Made by a program: the position numbers and the translations under genes. From NCBI GenBank assembly GCA_963930655.1, contig OZ005608.1, forward strand, positions 4,092,001 to 4,156,000: a stretch of DNA of 64,000 nucleotides, given 5' to 3'. The notes beneath the pieces are model-generated. The model searched no databases, was not told the DNA's origin, and saw only the letters and a program-made list of their open reading frames with translations. Shown one piece after another: positions 52,167 to 62,683 of the stretch. Within the stretch, counting starts at the first letter, position 1, and every line of letters begins with the position of its first letter. Source of the DNA: Myrica gale. Taxonomy: Eukaryota > Streptophyta > Magnoliopsida > Fagales > Myricaceae.

Positions 52167-55100
52167 ATGGAGATGAAGAGTGGAGTTCGAAGTGATGAAA
52201 CGAGTGGACGTTGCAGAAGGCCGGAGCCTCTTCTGCCACCAGAAGCCGAAACGGCCAAAGCTTCGAGCCAGACATCATCATGGAGACTCGATGTCAAGGA
52301 GTTCCGTCTTCCCCCGCAAAGCACAGAGGATCATAACCATCATCATTGTCCGTCCACTTTCCGACGCCTCCTCCGAACTGCAAGTAAGCGTTTTTTTGTT
52401 GTTCTTCATCGACTGCGTTACATGGTGTTGAGGTCACTAATCTTTCTTTTAAGATATACAAAGGAAGTCTTATTGATTTATGGAAGAACCTAATCCCTCC
52501 TTCATAATAAGGGTTTTATAATAATAAAAATATAGTAAACGCTAACCCTTTGGCCAAGGGAGCTCTCCATTGGAACAATCTCCTTGAAATCCAAGATAAC
52601 CTATCCCTGATCAAAGAATGTGGAGAATGGAACTCGCAGTAACATATATTATACCATACTCATTCATAGCAAAATCCATAATAAGACAACATGGCTCGTC
52701 ACACCTTAAAGATGGGGGCGTCCTTCAGTATACACTCGGTTAAGATTTCCTCGAGGGTACTGAGCTTTCTTTGCGATATAATCCCTTTGCGGAATCATTA
52801 ATGCCCTTTATTCACATTGCTAAAGCTATTATCGGGATAATGCAAGTGAGAAAAAAAACAGAGAGATAATCTAGCCATGATGCAGATGCGATGAAATCCT
52901 TGAAAGACAATATACAGAGAACATCTCCACGGTTATGATTAATGACTTGCATAAAAGTTCTTTTTCTTCTTTGCCTTTTTCAATTAAGAGTAGTGAAGGT
53001 TTTTGATGCAAATTGTTGATGTCGGCAGAGGCTAATATCAATAATAACTGTCATATATCATTGTATTTTTGTTTCACCTGAGAAAACCCCGCCCCTGCCT
53101 CCTGCTCCCGTAAGACTCTGGAACATTTCCATCACTTTGCAAGCCTTGCAGATGTACCTCCTCAAAAATCATTCCTAACTTTTTCTTTTTCATTGATTCT
53201 GGATATCAGGGAAACGCACCAAGGTTTCAGAATATTATAGGAAACAATACAAGCTCCTTGAAGGATTCAATGAGATGGAGACAATGAGTGAAACAGGTGG
53301 TTTTCCTGGAAGTCTCACAGAGGTTGGTCTTTTGGTATCAGTTTCCCCAAAATTTGCGTATAGTATGTTTGATTGACATGTTCTGGACACTTGCTAGCAT
53401 TAGTTTTAGGAAATAAAAGTGATAACCTTATAATATGGGCAAAATGGTTAACAACTGTCTCGAGTTTGAGAAGGCAAATCTTATCCAAGCAGCAGGTCAT
53501 GTCGAGACTTCAATCTACATTGGCTCTGGCTCTTCTCTGGTGAAAATGAGAAGTAAATTGAACGAACATCTTTCCTTACGATCTTTTATATTTTATATGC
53601 ACTTAGAACTAAGTATGAAAATGGTCAATGAAGAAGTTCAATAGTTGGAGGTTTCCCATAGCATAAAATTTTGACCATCGCACACATCTCTCAGGATGAA
53701 ATGGAGCAGCTTGCCCGGAGTGAGAGGATGGCAGTTCATGTATCGAACATAGCTAACTTGGTGCTTTTTGCAGCGAAAGTTTTTGCTTCTATTGAGAGCA
53801 GATCATTGGCAGTTATTGCCTCAACGCTGGATTCCCTCTTGGATCTCTTGTCAGGATTTATTTTGTGGTTTACCTCACATGCCATGAGGCACCCAAACCA
53901 CTATCACTATCCAATTGGAAAGAAACGGATGCAACCAGTGGTAAGGTATCAAACTTCCTAGGTCTTCCAATCAAGTATTGGCCTTCATATTCTGTCTGTC
54001 AACCCATGGATATTAAAGAATCTGACTTTGGGTTAAGATTGGAGCCAGACAAAACTCTGAGTCAGATCAACAATGGCTTAGTTTTTGGACAATGCAATCC
54101 ATATGTCAAGGCCTTGCTAAATATGTCTTTAAAGCCAGCTGTTAAAAAAAGAATAGTCCAAGCACATACTAATCAAGCTTGAGTATGCAGGGTATCATCG
54201 TTTTTGCATCAGTAATGGCAACTCTTGGATTGCAAATATTGCTTGAATCTGGTCGACAACTCGCCACCAAGGTATGCAACTTTTGTCTAACTGACTCTTG
54301 CAAAGTTAGTGATGACTTAGAGGGTTGATACCAGGCAGGGTTTTTCTCCTGTGACTCGTATGGGTATCTGTTGCCATATTTTGCTATTATTCCCTGTCCA
54401 GAGTACGCATATAGCCCCCAGTGACATCCAACAAAGGAAGAACTTACTTACTCGTTTAGTAGCAATTCTTATAGAAGGAAAGAAAGAGTGAGAAAATACA
54501 ATCTGTATGAATTTTCGGGTTAGTTTCTTTGTCTATTCCTAAGGCATAAGGGCAATCTTTAGGGACTTTACATGCTATGTTATATGGTAAAGTAGTTCAA
54601 TTCTATGGTGTAGAAAGTATTTTAGATATTTTAGGCAGCTCAGACGTATTTCCCTCTCTGATTAGTGGAGGGGTTTGCAAATACATCTGATACATGTAGA
54701 CTACTCCCTCTAGTGAAATGATGCTGTCTGATGTTGAAGTCCTCAACCAGCGAACCAGCAATGGAAAGACAATGCTTATCTAATCGTAGTATTGATTCAA
54801 TTTGCTCTGGAACCAATTGGGTTTAGCAAATTGGACATTCTTTTTCAGTCGAAATACCATCTGTATGGGAACTATTTCGTCTAGATACAGCTTATCTCAA
54901 ATAACCTGATCTCTATTTCATTACTAATATTGCTATTTTCTTGATTACAGTCTCACCCTGAAATGGATCACAAAAAGGAGAAATGGGTGATTGGGATTAT
55001 GGTTTCTGTCACAGTAGTGAAGTTTGTGCTTATGATTTACTGTCGAAGATTTAAAAACGAAATTGTCAGAGCGTATGCGCAAGATCATTTTTTCGATGTT

Positions 55101-55771
55101 GTTACTAATTCAGTTGGTTTAGCAGCAGCTGTCCTTGCAGTCAGATATTACTGGTGGATTGATCCTACTGGAGCCATTCTGGTAAGTTCAAACTAATATC
55201 TGAATTTCCTTTTTCTTTCTTTCTTCCCAGCAAAAAGCATTTTAATATGCTCATAAAAGCTTTTGTTTCTCTACAACTTTCACATCTGTCAGCGATCATG
55301 CCCCAAAAAACAATCTAAGGAAACTTCTATCCTTATCCCCAAGTGCCTTCCGTGCCTTTGGCGACGGAATAGAATTTCAACATTAGTTTGTTTACCACTC
55401 ATGAGTTCGTTAAAACTATACCGCAGATAGCATTATATACAATTAATACATGGTCTAAGACGGTGATCGAGAATGTATGGTCCCTGATTGGAAGAACAGC
55501 ACCACCTGATTTCCTGGCAAAGCTAACATATCTGATATGGAACCATCATGAAGAGATCAAGCACATCGACACAGTTAGAGCATACACGTTTGGCTCTCAT
55601 TACTTCGCGGAGGTAGACATAGTCTTGCCAGAAGACATGTATCTGAACCAAGCACATAATATTGGTGAGACACTCCAAGAGAAACTTGAGCAACTCCCTG
55701 AAGTTGAAAGGGCTTTCGTGCATATAGATTTCGAGTTCACTCACAGACCTGAACACAAGACCAATGTCTGA
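52167..55771 (+). CDS. MTP9/MTP10-like cation efflux (CDF) transporter, copy 3
   Basis: Six exons join to 410 aa: 52167-52383, 53210-53322, 53695-53940, 54191-54271, 54951-55181, 55427-55771. The same Mn-type CDF architecture as its neighbours, with DSLLD (156-160) and DHFFD (264-268) intact. The C-terminus ends [16 protein letters not shown], very close to what I recall of Arabidopsis MTP10. The N-terminal cytosolic region holds a short His/Cys cluster, HNHHHC at 56-61, absent from copies 1 and 2, which could bind metal. Exon positions and phases are identical to the other copies, so the three arose by tandem duplication. Copies 2 and 3 are clearly closest to each other. A second ATG two codons in (MEMK) is an alternative start. 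Confidence 0.94.
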
Positions 55772-55957
55772 GGACTCCTCATGGTGTGCTTTCCACGGAA
55801 CCGGGGCCTCTGAAAAAACGTTGCTGATTCTGTTTACATGCTATGCTTTATTTGTCTGTAGTGCCAGTAAGCGTACAAGATCCTAATTGTGTTACCCCGC
55901 ATTGCAGTTAGATTTCCTCAGCAGTCGTACTTATGTTGTCCCATATATGTGAAATAC

Positions 55958-56033
55958 CCAAGAGAAGCTTAAGAAAATCCCACGAGTTGAACGCGTAGAT
56001 TGAGGTGACTCGCAGACCTGAACCCACGATAAT
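55958..56033 (+). pseudogene. relic of an MTP last exon
   Basis: The stretch caagagaagcttaagaaaat, then gttgaacgcg, tagattgaggtgactcgcag and acctgaacc, aligns with the end of MTP exon 6 (caagagaagcttgagaaact ... gttgagcgag ... tagatttcgagtttactca ... cctgaacat). About 14 bases are lost and frameshifts are present. It lies only ~190 bp after the stop codon of copy 3, so it is either a fourth copy almost wholly lost or a local duplication of the exon end. Confidence 0.7.
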
Positions 56034-56780
56034 TATCGTGCCACGACTGCCACCAATGACCAATAGTTTGGCCTTGCGTAGAAGCAAGCCCTCCGAAACC
56101 AATGATAGTGGCTCATAGTCCATAGAAGCTCAGAACTGAAGGAAAACAATATGCCTCTCTTTTATACGTGTAAGCAAAGTAGAGGTCTGCACAAAAATAG
56201 TATCCGAGTTGTTTTGGAAGTCTCAAAAGGGACACTCAAGATCTGGTGTCGTGGCTGCAGGTCTATAAATAGAATCTCCCGCCTCTAAAATCAATTATAT
56301 AATTATGAGATTATGGTGAAGGTCTCCCTTCTTATGAGTGGTAGCTATTGTTTCAATCCAAACATTTTATAAGGAGTAGAGATTCCTATGATTACATCCA
56401 GTGAAAGTGTGCTAGCTGGTCGCCCCTTTCACCGATCAAATCTATAATGTCCACGTTGTAGAGGATGTGCCATGTATGCCTAATGCATCTCTATTGTCAA
56501 TGACACCTTACCTCAAAAACCGAAAACCGACTCTGCCGTACCCAACTTATGTCCAACCTGGAATTTGAGAGAGAAAGTTGTTGTACCAAAGTCAAATTGT
56601 ACATGCTGAAGGTGTAATATGTACTAAACTACGTAATGCAGTTTGATATATTTGCTGTGGCTATACAAATGTCTCATATTGTATCCAATTATATCTACTC
56701 TAGACAATATTAAGATGAAATATAGCCTCTTGGTTTTTTAGATCATGGTTGTAGGGCCTCTTTCATTGTGCAGAAAAGAC
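56034..56780. other. intergenic, no supported gene
   Basis: Non-coding sequence between the MTP relic and the snoRNA promoter region. Nothing recognisable. Confidence 0.5.
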
Positions 56781-56787
56781 CCATTTT

Positions 56788-57107
56788 GAGGTATTGGGCT
56801 GTTTGTTATTTGATTTGCCCACACAGAATCAAGTCCTATTGCTGTGGATTACGGGCCTCCAAATTTATAGGGATGGAAACTAAATTTCAGCCCAACAGAG
56901 TTGGGCTTTTTTATTTACTAAAAAATTCTTTTTCGTTGTCACTTCCAATCAACAAGAATTGTGTTACTCTGCGGACCTGCGGCCAAAAATTCATTCGTCC
57001 AAAAGGGCAACCCAGAGGCGGGCAGGATAATTGTACAAGGCTATATCGGTAACTCTCCGAGTCGCGAGCAACATTAGGGTTTCATCGTCGTCACTCGACT
57101 ATTTAAG
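56788..57107 (+). promoter_or_regulatory. site II / telobox / TATA promoter of snoRNA cluster
   Basis: Three site II motifs (TGGGCT type) occur: ttgggct at 56788-56794, and a facing pair agcccaa ... ttgggct at 56889-56907. A telobox TTAGGGTTT is at 57074-57082 and a TATA-like ctatttaag at 57099-57107. In plants, site II plus telobox is the known promoter signature of snoRNA and ribosomal-protein genes. Transcription would begin near 57130, about 200 bases before the first intact box C/D candidate. Confidence 0.65.
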
Positions 57108-57204
57108 CCACTCGAGTGATCAGTTTTGAGCGTCTTCCTTACTTCATCGTCCCCTTCGTCACCTCTGTCTCTATGTTCGTTATAATTCATGGACAATCAC
57201 CTAC

Positions 57205-57260
57205 AATGCGACGCAATGGTCCGTACCATCCAAGAATACTCCTTTCGATAGTTTTTTTTT
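57205..57260 (+). pseudogene. decayed first copy of box C/D snoRNA A
   Basis: The phrase ggtccgtaccatccaagaat and the following atactc match the snoRNA A candidate at 57867 (tgtccgtaccatctgagata), but box C is replaced by tgcgacg and no D' or D box remains. It holds the same position relative to snoRNA B in the duplicated module. Confidence 0.45.
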
Positions 57261-57332
57261 TCTTCAAAGTTCTAGAATTCGTTTTGTTGTTTTCATTTAT
57301 GTTAAAGTTGATTTTTTTTTTCTAAATTGTGA

Positions 57333-57421
57333 GAGGCGGTGATGACGAACTTATATACCATCAAACTATGAATGCTCTTTGGAGCTTGTTGATGTCAACA
57401 TAAATCAGTATACTGAGCCGT
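57333..57421 (+). ncRNA. candidate box C/D snoRNA B
   Basis: Box C GTGATGA (57339-57345) and box D CTGA (57413-57416) are about 70 bases apart and framed by a short terminal stem (GGC before C, GCC directly after D). An internal TTGATGT (57389-57395) fits box C'. The spacing is typical of guides for 2'-O-methylation; the target was not identified. It lies about 230 bases after the inferred TATA box. A degraded copy follows at 58031. Confidence 0.68.
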
Positions 57422-57550
57422 TTTCTCTCTCGTATTCCTGGTAGAAACAGCTTTCAGTTTTTCGTGGTTTTTGATGCGGGTGTTGAATTTCGTTTTTATT
57501 TTCTTTTATGGGTATTTTTTGGGTAGCGGATAATGGATTAGATAATGCTA

Positions 57551-57693
57551 GCGGCAACAAATTAGAGTCTCTGATGCGCTCTTTTGATAGCGATTTCAGT
57601 GCTGTACGTTGCCAACAGCAATCTGGGAGCTGAGATTCTGGCATTGCCTCTTGTTTTTCCGTTAGGCTTTTGCATTCGGATTCTCCTATATTC
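57551..57693 (+). ncRNA. candidate H/ACA snoRNA C, copy 1
   Basis: The 5' hairpin has a lower stem ggcaac/gttgcc (57553-57558 with 57608-57613) and an upper stem ctga/tcag with cgct/agcg above it. The H box acagca (ANANNA) is at 57615-57620. The base of the upper stem is 15 nt from the H box, matching the 14-16 nt rule for pseudouridylation pockets. A second hairpin can be drawn with lower stem tgggag/ctccta (57683-57688), but the ACA box there would have to be a variant (ATA), so the 3' half is less certain. Confidence 0.6.
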
Positions 57694-57866
57694 ATCTGTG
57701 CGAGTCGTTACTATTGTATTTTCCCAAGTTTCAACCATTACTGTTAAGTTGCATTTTCGGTTGAGTTCTATGTTGGACATCATAAAATATGCGGATTCTT
57801 TCTCCCCAAACAAAATGTTGTGTTTCGGTGTGAGATCAAATTTCTGTCTATGTAATTTTCTTTACA

Positions 57867-57961
57867 GTGGCCTGTGATGATCAAATTTGTCCGTACCATC
57901 TGAGATACTCTTCAACGGAAGATCGTCTTTGATGTATATCTTTCGCCTTTTCTGAGGCCTT
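57867..57961 (+). ncRNA. candidate box C/D snoRNA A
   Basis: All four boxes are in order: C GTGATGA (57874-57880), D' CTGA (57900-57903), C' TTGATGT (57929-57935), D CTGA (57952-57955). They are closed by a terminal stem GGCC (57869-57872) with GGCC (57956-57959). The stretch before box D, tctttcgcctttt, contains nine bases complementary to ggcgaaaga, a sequence I recall from plant 25S rRNA; this target is a guess. It belongs to the second unit of a duplicated snoRNA module. Confidence 0.75.
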
Positions 57962-58030
57962 CGACTTATCTCATTGCTGCCTTGTTTTTGTGCTTTTTTG
58001 GCATCTTAAGTTGTCTGTAAATTGTTGTAA

Positions 58031-58110
58031 AGGCAGTTATGACAAATATATTCCATCCCACTATGAAAGTACCCTGGAGCTTTATGGTCAAAGCATAGTT
58101 TCTCTTTGCA
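58031..58110 (+). pseudogene. degraded copy of box C/D snoRNA B
   Basis: aggcagttatgacaaatata and ccactatgaaagtaccctgg line up with snoRNA B (aggcggtgatgacgaactta, aaactatgaatgctctttgg), but box C is changed to gttatgac and no CTGA box D occurs at the expected place. Confidence 0.55.
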
Positions 58111-58240
58111 TTTACCTCTTGGATATGTTGTTTTGTAATTGTTATCTGCACTATTCTAAGTCATATTTTTGGGTATATTTTGTTTCAGTATTTGCTTGGT
58201 TTGAATAGTAAAAAAATGGCTGTTAGGGATAATGTAATGA

Positions 58241-58378
58241 GAGGCAACAAATTAGAGTCTCCGATGCTCTTTTCCTGTAGTGTTTCGGTGCTGTACGTTG
58301 CCTATAGTAATCTGGAGATGAGATAAAGATATTTGCCTTTTCCCAGTAAGGCAAATTCATTCAGATGTTCCAACATTA
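58241..58378 (+). ncRNA. candidate H/ACA snoRNA C, copy 2
   Basis: The 5' hairpin keeps the lower stem ggcaac/gttgcc (58243-58248 with 58297-58302), and the upper stem is ccga/tcgg, so the U-A pair of copy 1 has become C-G with both sides changed. H box atagta (58304-58309) lies 15 nt after the upper stem. The second hairpin has a perfect nine-base upper stem atttgcctt/aaggcaaat, a lower stem tgga/tcca, and a canonical ACA (58373-58375) 16 nt after it. All H/ACA rules are met. Confidence 0.78.
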
Positions 58379-61300
58379 TTATAATGTCAGTAAAATATCT
58401 TTTAAGTTAGTGATGTTGATTGAAGCATCTATCGATTTTCACATCTCATTTGGGATTTATGTATCCTTGATTCATGATGTGCTCCTCTCATAAGTATGTA
58501 TGGGTCTATATGTGGCTGCGTGTGATTGTGAGAGATGGATAAGGTCCATACAGAACATCGTGCTCTCACTTTCACTTCAGGAGGCTTTCTTAGATCATTT
58601 TATTGTCTTGTAGTGTCTAGCATGTTGGCACTATGCATGGTTCTTGATCTTGCTGTGTGCAGTTTCCATTGTATTGCTGGACTGAGTGTTCAGAAGCGAT
58701 TGTCAATTAGTTTTTACCTTTGAAAAGAAAGCTACAGCAAATATAGTAAACACCTTTTTTGGATGTTGTAAAATTATGGTATTTTGTTTAAGAATCTTTG
58801 ATGATTTGCCCTAAAAGATGTTTAGGGACGCTACCAATTCAGGAATGCTGTTCATTCACTATATTACATAGAAGCAGGAAATCCAGATAATTCTACTGGG
58901 CATTAAATTACTTGTGTTATAACACTGCTGAGGAGAATTTTTCAAAGCCAATATTGACTCGATCTGAGATGATGATACATTATAATCCCAGCTCTATGAG
59001 ACCTTTTCAAGGTCAGGGAATAGAAATATGTTCACGTATCTGATCCTTGAGTGAATATGTTACATTTCAGTTCCTGTTTCAGCTAATTCAACCACCATTT
59101 ATTTTCTACAGCAGAATATTTGTTAATGTTTTGCGTAAAAGAGTTTCATCTGTTTGTGTTTCATATGTGCCTATCTTCACTTTTCAAGAGTGTTAGCGCT
59201 TTGATCTGCAAGACCGACTTAAGCTGTTGGCTCTTCTCAATGGCGTTGGCCTTTAGTGAACTGGATGAAAAGGCTAGGATATGCTTTTGGGGGCTTTGGA
59301 AAAATTCTGGGGACAGTCAATCTGTATTATTTTCTTTCTTTCCTTGAGCGTTAAGCTGGATGTACAACGATTTCAATATTCAAATCCGAAGGAAGCTTTC
59401 TATTGTGTTTGTGCAACTAGTACTTGTTATGATTATGGTTCTAAGGGAGCATTCTCATGTCAACATTCGTAATAGCGTCACATGAATGGGCTGCAACAAC
59501 TTACGAGGGCTACTTATTTCAGCTGTGGGCCTTCATTCTCTTCTTTGTCATTGAACTTGCCTCGATATTCTTCTCTTTAACACCCAAAAATCTGCAGGTT
59601 TTTGACATTGTTACAGTTTATGCAATTACTGAAGTGAAAGTGGAACCCAACTTCGAATCATAGCCACCTTATTATTCACCCGTGGGGGGTGGAAGTAACT
59701 TCGTTTGCAAGCATGAGGAAGCCAAGTTTTCAACTGGTTATTATGCAGAAAACCTTAAAATGAATTCAATTGGGAGAAGAACTTCCAACTTCCTTCGACT
59801 TATGCATAAATATAAGTATTTTTTTTGTATTTTCTTAAATTTGACGTCGATCTTTCAGCCAATTTCTGGGTTGGGGACTTGGTAGCAAAGATAATTTTAC
59901 TGAGGGCCTTCCAGTAACAGAACGGGAGTTAGTTATATAATTCTAAAAATGGAATAGGACTAGGAGTATCGAAAAAGGAATCTGCTCTCTTTCTGAGCCA
60001 GATTCTTGGAGAAGAATTCTTAAAGGAATATCCATTTCGAATGCTCTCTTCTTTTCCCCCACTAATTTTGTTGTCATCTCTCGGGAGTCATCGACTCATT
60101 GACACCTTACCCTTACCCAGTATTTGAACCCTTTTATTCTGTGTAAAGCAGACAAAAAGTTCATTACTTTTGAGTGGTCAAGACCTGGAGCTTAGGGGTG
60201 TTAATTCTTAAATCACTTTCATAACAAAGCTAGATTTACTTGACATATGTGACTTGGAGGAACGGTCCGAGATTTATCATGACATTGACTTAATTTGTAC
60301 GAATATTGGATTAAGTTTGTTCGAACTCGGTACAAATGAACGAGTGAAATTGGTTATCTAAAAAAATAGAAACAAGGAGTCCACCTCCATAGTCTTACTT
60401 ATAGTTCAGCTGTTCCGTACTTGAGCTTTTGAAGAGTTGGACATTGTTTCTTAGTTTGGCTTCAATTAGTATCCTGAACTTTTGCACGAAGAATATAAGA
60501 AATAATTACTATATATCTCGAATGAATGCGGATAGCTGAGGCAGCAGGATTGAAAGGTCTCAAAGTCCCCCCAAAGACTGTAATAGTTAGTCTCCTGAAA
60601 TTATATCAAACTTTCCCGCCGGGCCGCCCCCAAACTCTCCCCAAGCAACAATTCTTTTTGCTCTTTTTCCCCCAGGAATTTGTGTGATGGATTATACTTT
60701 TCCACCCAAGGAAAGACATCAAAAAGTTATAAAGCGGACTGCCTTTCCTCGAACGTCCATAAAGAGAGGTTTTCAGATTCTTGTACACACTCGGGGAGAA
60801 AATAAATGTGCCTTACCAAAAAAAAATAACAAAAGGGAAATTCAATTTTTGCTCCAAAGAAAATAACATATCATGTCGTTAAAAATAATTTCACTTGATA
60901 ATTGACAATTTTAGTATTAAAATTTTAAATTAAATGGTCTAATCCAGGGACAAATAGACTAAAAGCATGTGGGTTTTAAAATATTTATTATCATCCTATT
61001 AATTAAATAGCTTAAGGGAAAAATACATTTTTTACCCACAAACTACCATGTGTTTTACACTTTGCATCTTAAACTATCAATTTTGATACATTGCATCCTC
61101 TAACTACCAATTTTTGATACTTTACACCTTATGTCAAATTTGTAGACTAAAATGACGATAATACCCTTGACCCATTTTGTATATATTAAAGATATTGTTG
61201 TCAATTTATTAATTTATTAAGGGTATTATTGTCAAATAGAGGGTGCAAATAGTTGGTAGTTTAGGATGTAAAGTGTCTAATATTTGTAGTTTGAGGGTGC

Positions 61301-61731
61301 AATGTCTTAAGATGACAATGTCTAAAAATTTATTAATTAGGTCAGTAAATTAAATAAATTTCGCGATGATATTTGATTAAAATTTGAACATCCACTTAAT
61401 ACTATAGTCGGATTGTTCAAATGAATTTTATAAGTGCGATCAGGGATTTCCTTAGTTCCTCATCTGAGAGGAGAAAAAGAGGGCACTAAAGTAAGAAAAT
61501 ATATATCTTGTATAAAAAATATAATTACACTAAATGTTGGGTGCAATATGCAAAATCGACAAAGTTCTTCGTTTGGTCCGTTTTCATGACATGTTCAAAT
61601 TAAAGCCACTCAAAAAATCAAATTCACAAACCATTTTGCTTCTACAGCACAAGGAAAGAACAGAAAATATCTCTCTCTCTGCAATGGCCACATGAACAAG
61701 CTAAAACGCGAGAAGACCTAATTGAAGAATA
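58379..61731. other. intergenic, no supported gene
   Basis: A long stretch with scattered open frames and no recognisable protein. It may include the 3' part of the snoRNA precursor. One weak box C/D-like arrangement near 58965-59035 lacks a terminal stem. 60840-61620 is AT-rich and includes an inverted-repeat element. Confidence 0.45.
61020..61320. repeat. degenerate inverted-repeat element
   Basis: The left part has ttttacccacaaactaccat and cactttgcatc; the right part has the inverse phrases gatgtaaagtg and gtagtttgagggtgcaa. It shares 'aaactatcaattttgatac'-type wording with the repeats at about 8500 and 51418. It looks like a large-arm MITE whose ends are too worn to place. Confidence 0.5.
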
Positions 61732-62683
61732 ATGAAGGCCATGGCTTTTCTACTACCCAACCTCTCTCCCTCTCTTCTTCTCCATCAGAAATCAAAGGAA
61801 AAAACTTCCATTCACCAATCACTCTCCCCGCAGCCAAAACCCAATCCACACTCTCACTCTCTTTCTCCTCTCTCCCTCACTTCTTCTTCTGCCTCCACCA
61901 GCCTCCAAACCCCTCCTCCGCTCCAGGGTGTGGCTCAGGTTAACACTCCCCCCGGTGCGCAAGATAAGCACCAAAAGGACGACTTCTATGTCAACCTCGG
62001 CCTTGCTGTACGGACACTCCGGGAAGACCTCCCTTTGGTATTCACCAAGGATCTCAATTACGACATCTACAGGTAATCTTTCGCTTCTGGGTATTTTACA
62101 TCCTGAGGTTTTCTCACCTGGGTTTGTTCTATTATCTTGGATTGCTGTCTGGTTTCTGAGAAAGTTTGAATTTTTGCCAAATTTGATTGTTTTTAGGGAT
62201 GATATTACATTTTTAGACCCGTTGAACACATTTACCGGTATTGAAAAGTACAAATTGATCTTCTGGGCATTGAGGTTTCATGGTAAAATGCTGTTCCGCG
62301 AGATTTCACTTGACGTATATCGGATTTGGCAACCTTCAGAGAATGTGATTTTGATTAGGTGGAACTTGAGGGGTGTCCCTCGGGTTCCATGGGAGACCAA
62401 AGGGCAGTTTCAGGGCACGTCAAGGTACAAATTGGACCGAAATGGCAAAATTTACGAACACAAAGTTGACAATTTAGCGTTTAATTTCCCTCAGCGTCTC
62501 AAACCGGCTGTTTCAGTGTTGGATTTGGTGGGCGCTTGCCCGGCGAGTCCCAATCCAACATTTTTGTTAGGCCCGGTGGATGTGTATTCGTCATCGTGGG
62601 TGGAGTTTTATCGGGCAGTAAGGGAGACATTGGATCGAGAAGAGTACTTGCTTTCACAAGATGGTTTGATTACTTGTTCATAG
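61732..62683 (+). CDS. DUF2358 family protein, plastid-targeted
   Basis: Two exons, 61732-62072 and 62197-62683, give 275 aa. About 75 N-terminal residues are rich in Ser, Pro and Leu with few acidic residues, as in a chloroplast transit peptide. The domain begins DDFYVNLGLAVRTLREDLP and VFTKDLNYDIYRDDITFLDP. It continues NTFTGIEKYKLIFWALRFHG, WQPSENVILIRWNLRGVPRV, and RYKLDRNGKIYEHKVDNLAF. This is the DUF2358 fold, related to NTF2-like proteins, found in cyanobacteria and plants; its biochemical role is not known. The second ATG (61741) has a better context (gccatgg) and may be the used start. The intron is short and stays open in one frame, so an unspliced reading is possible but would break the YDIYR-DDITF junction known in relatives. 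Confidence 0.9.

Noticed and set aside
58965..59035. atgatgat followed ~65 bases later by ctga, box C/D-like
   Set aside because: No complementary terminal stem and no C'/D' boxes; too weak beside the clear candidates upstream.
61928..62683. 251-aa open frame on the plus strand
   Set aside because: It reads through the DUF2358 intron and only its second half is real protein; the spliced two-exon model restores the conserved YDIYR-DDITF junction.
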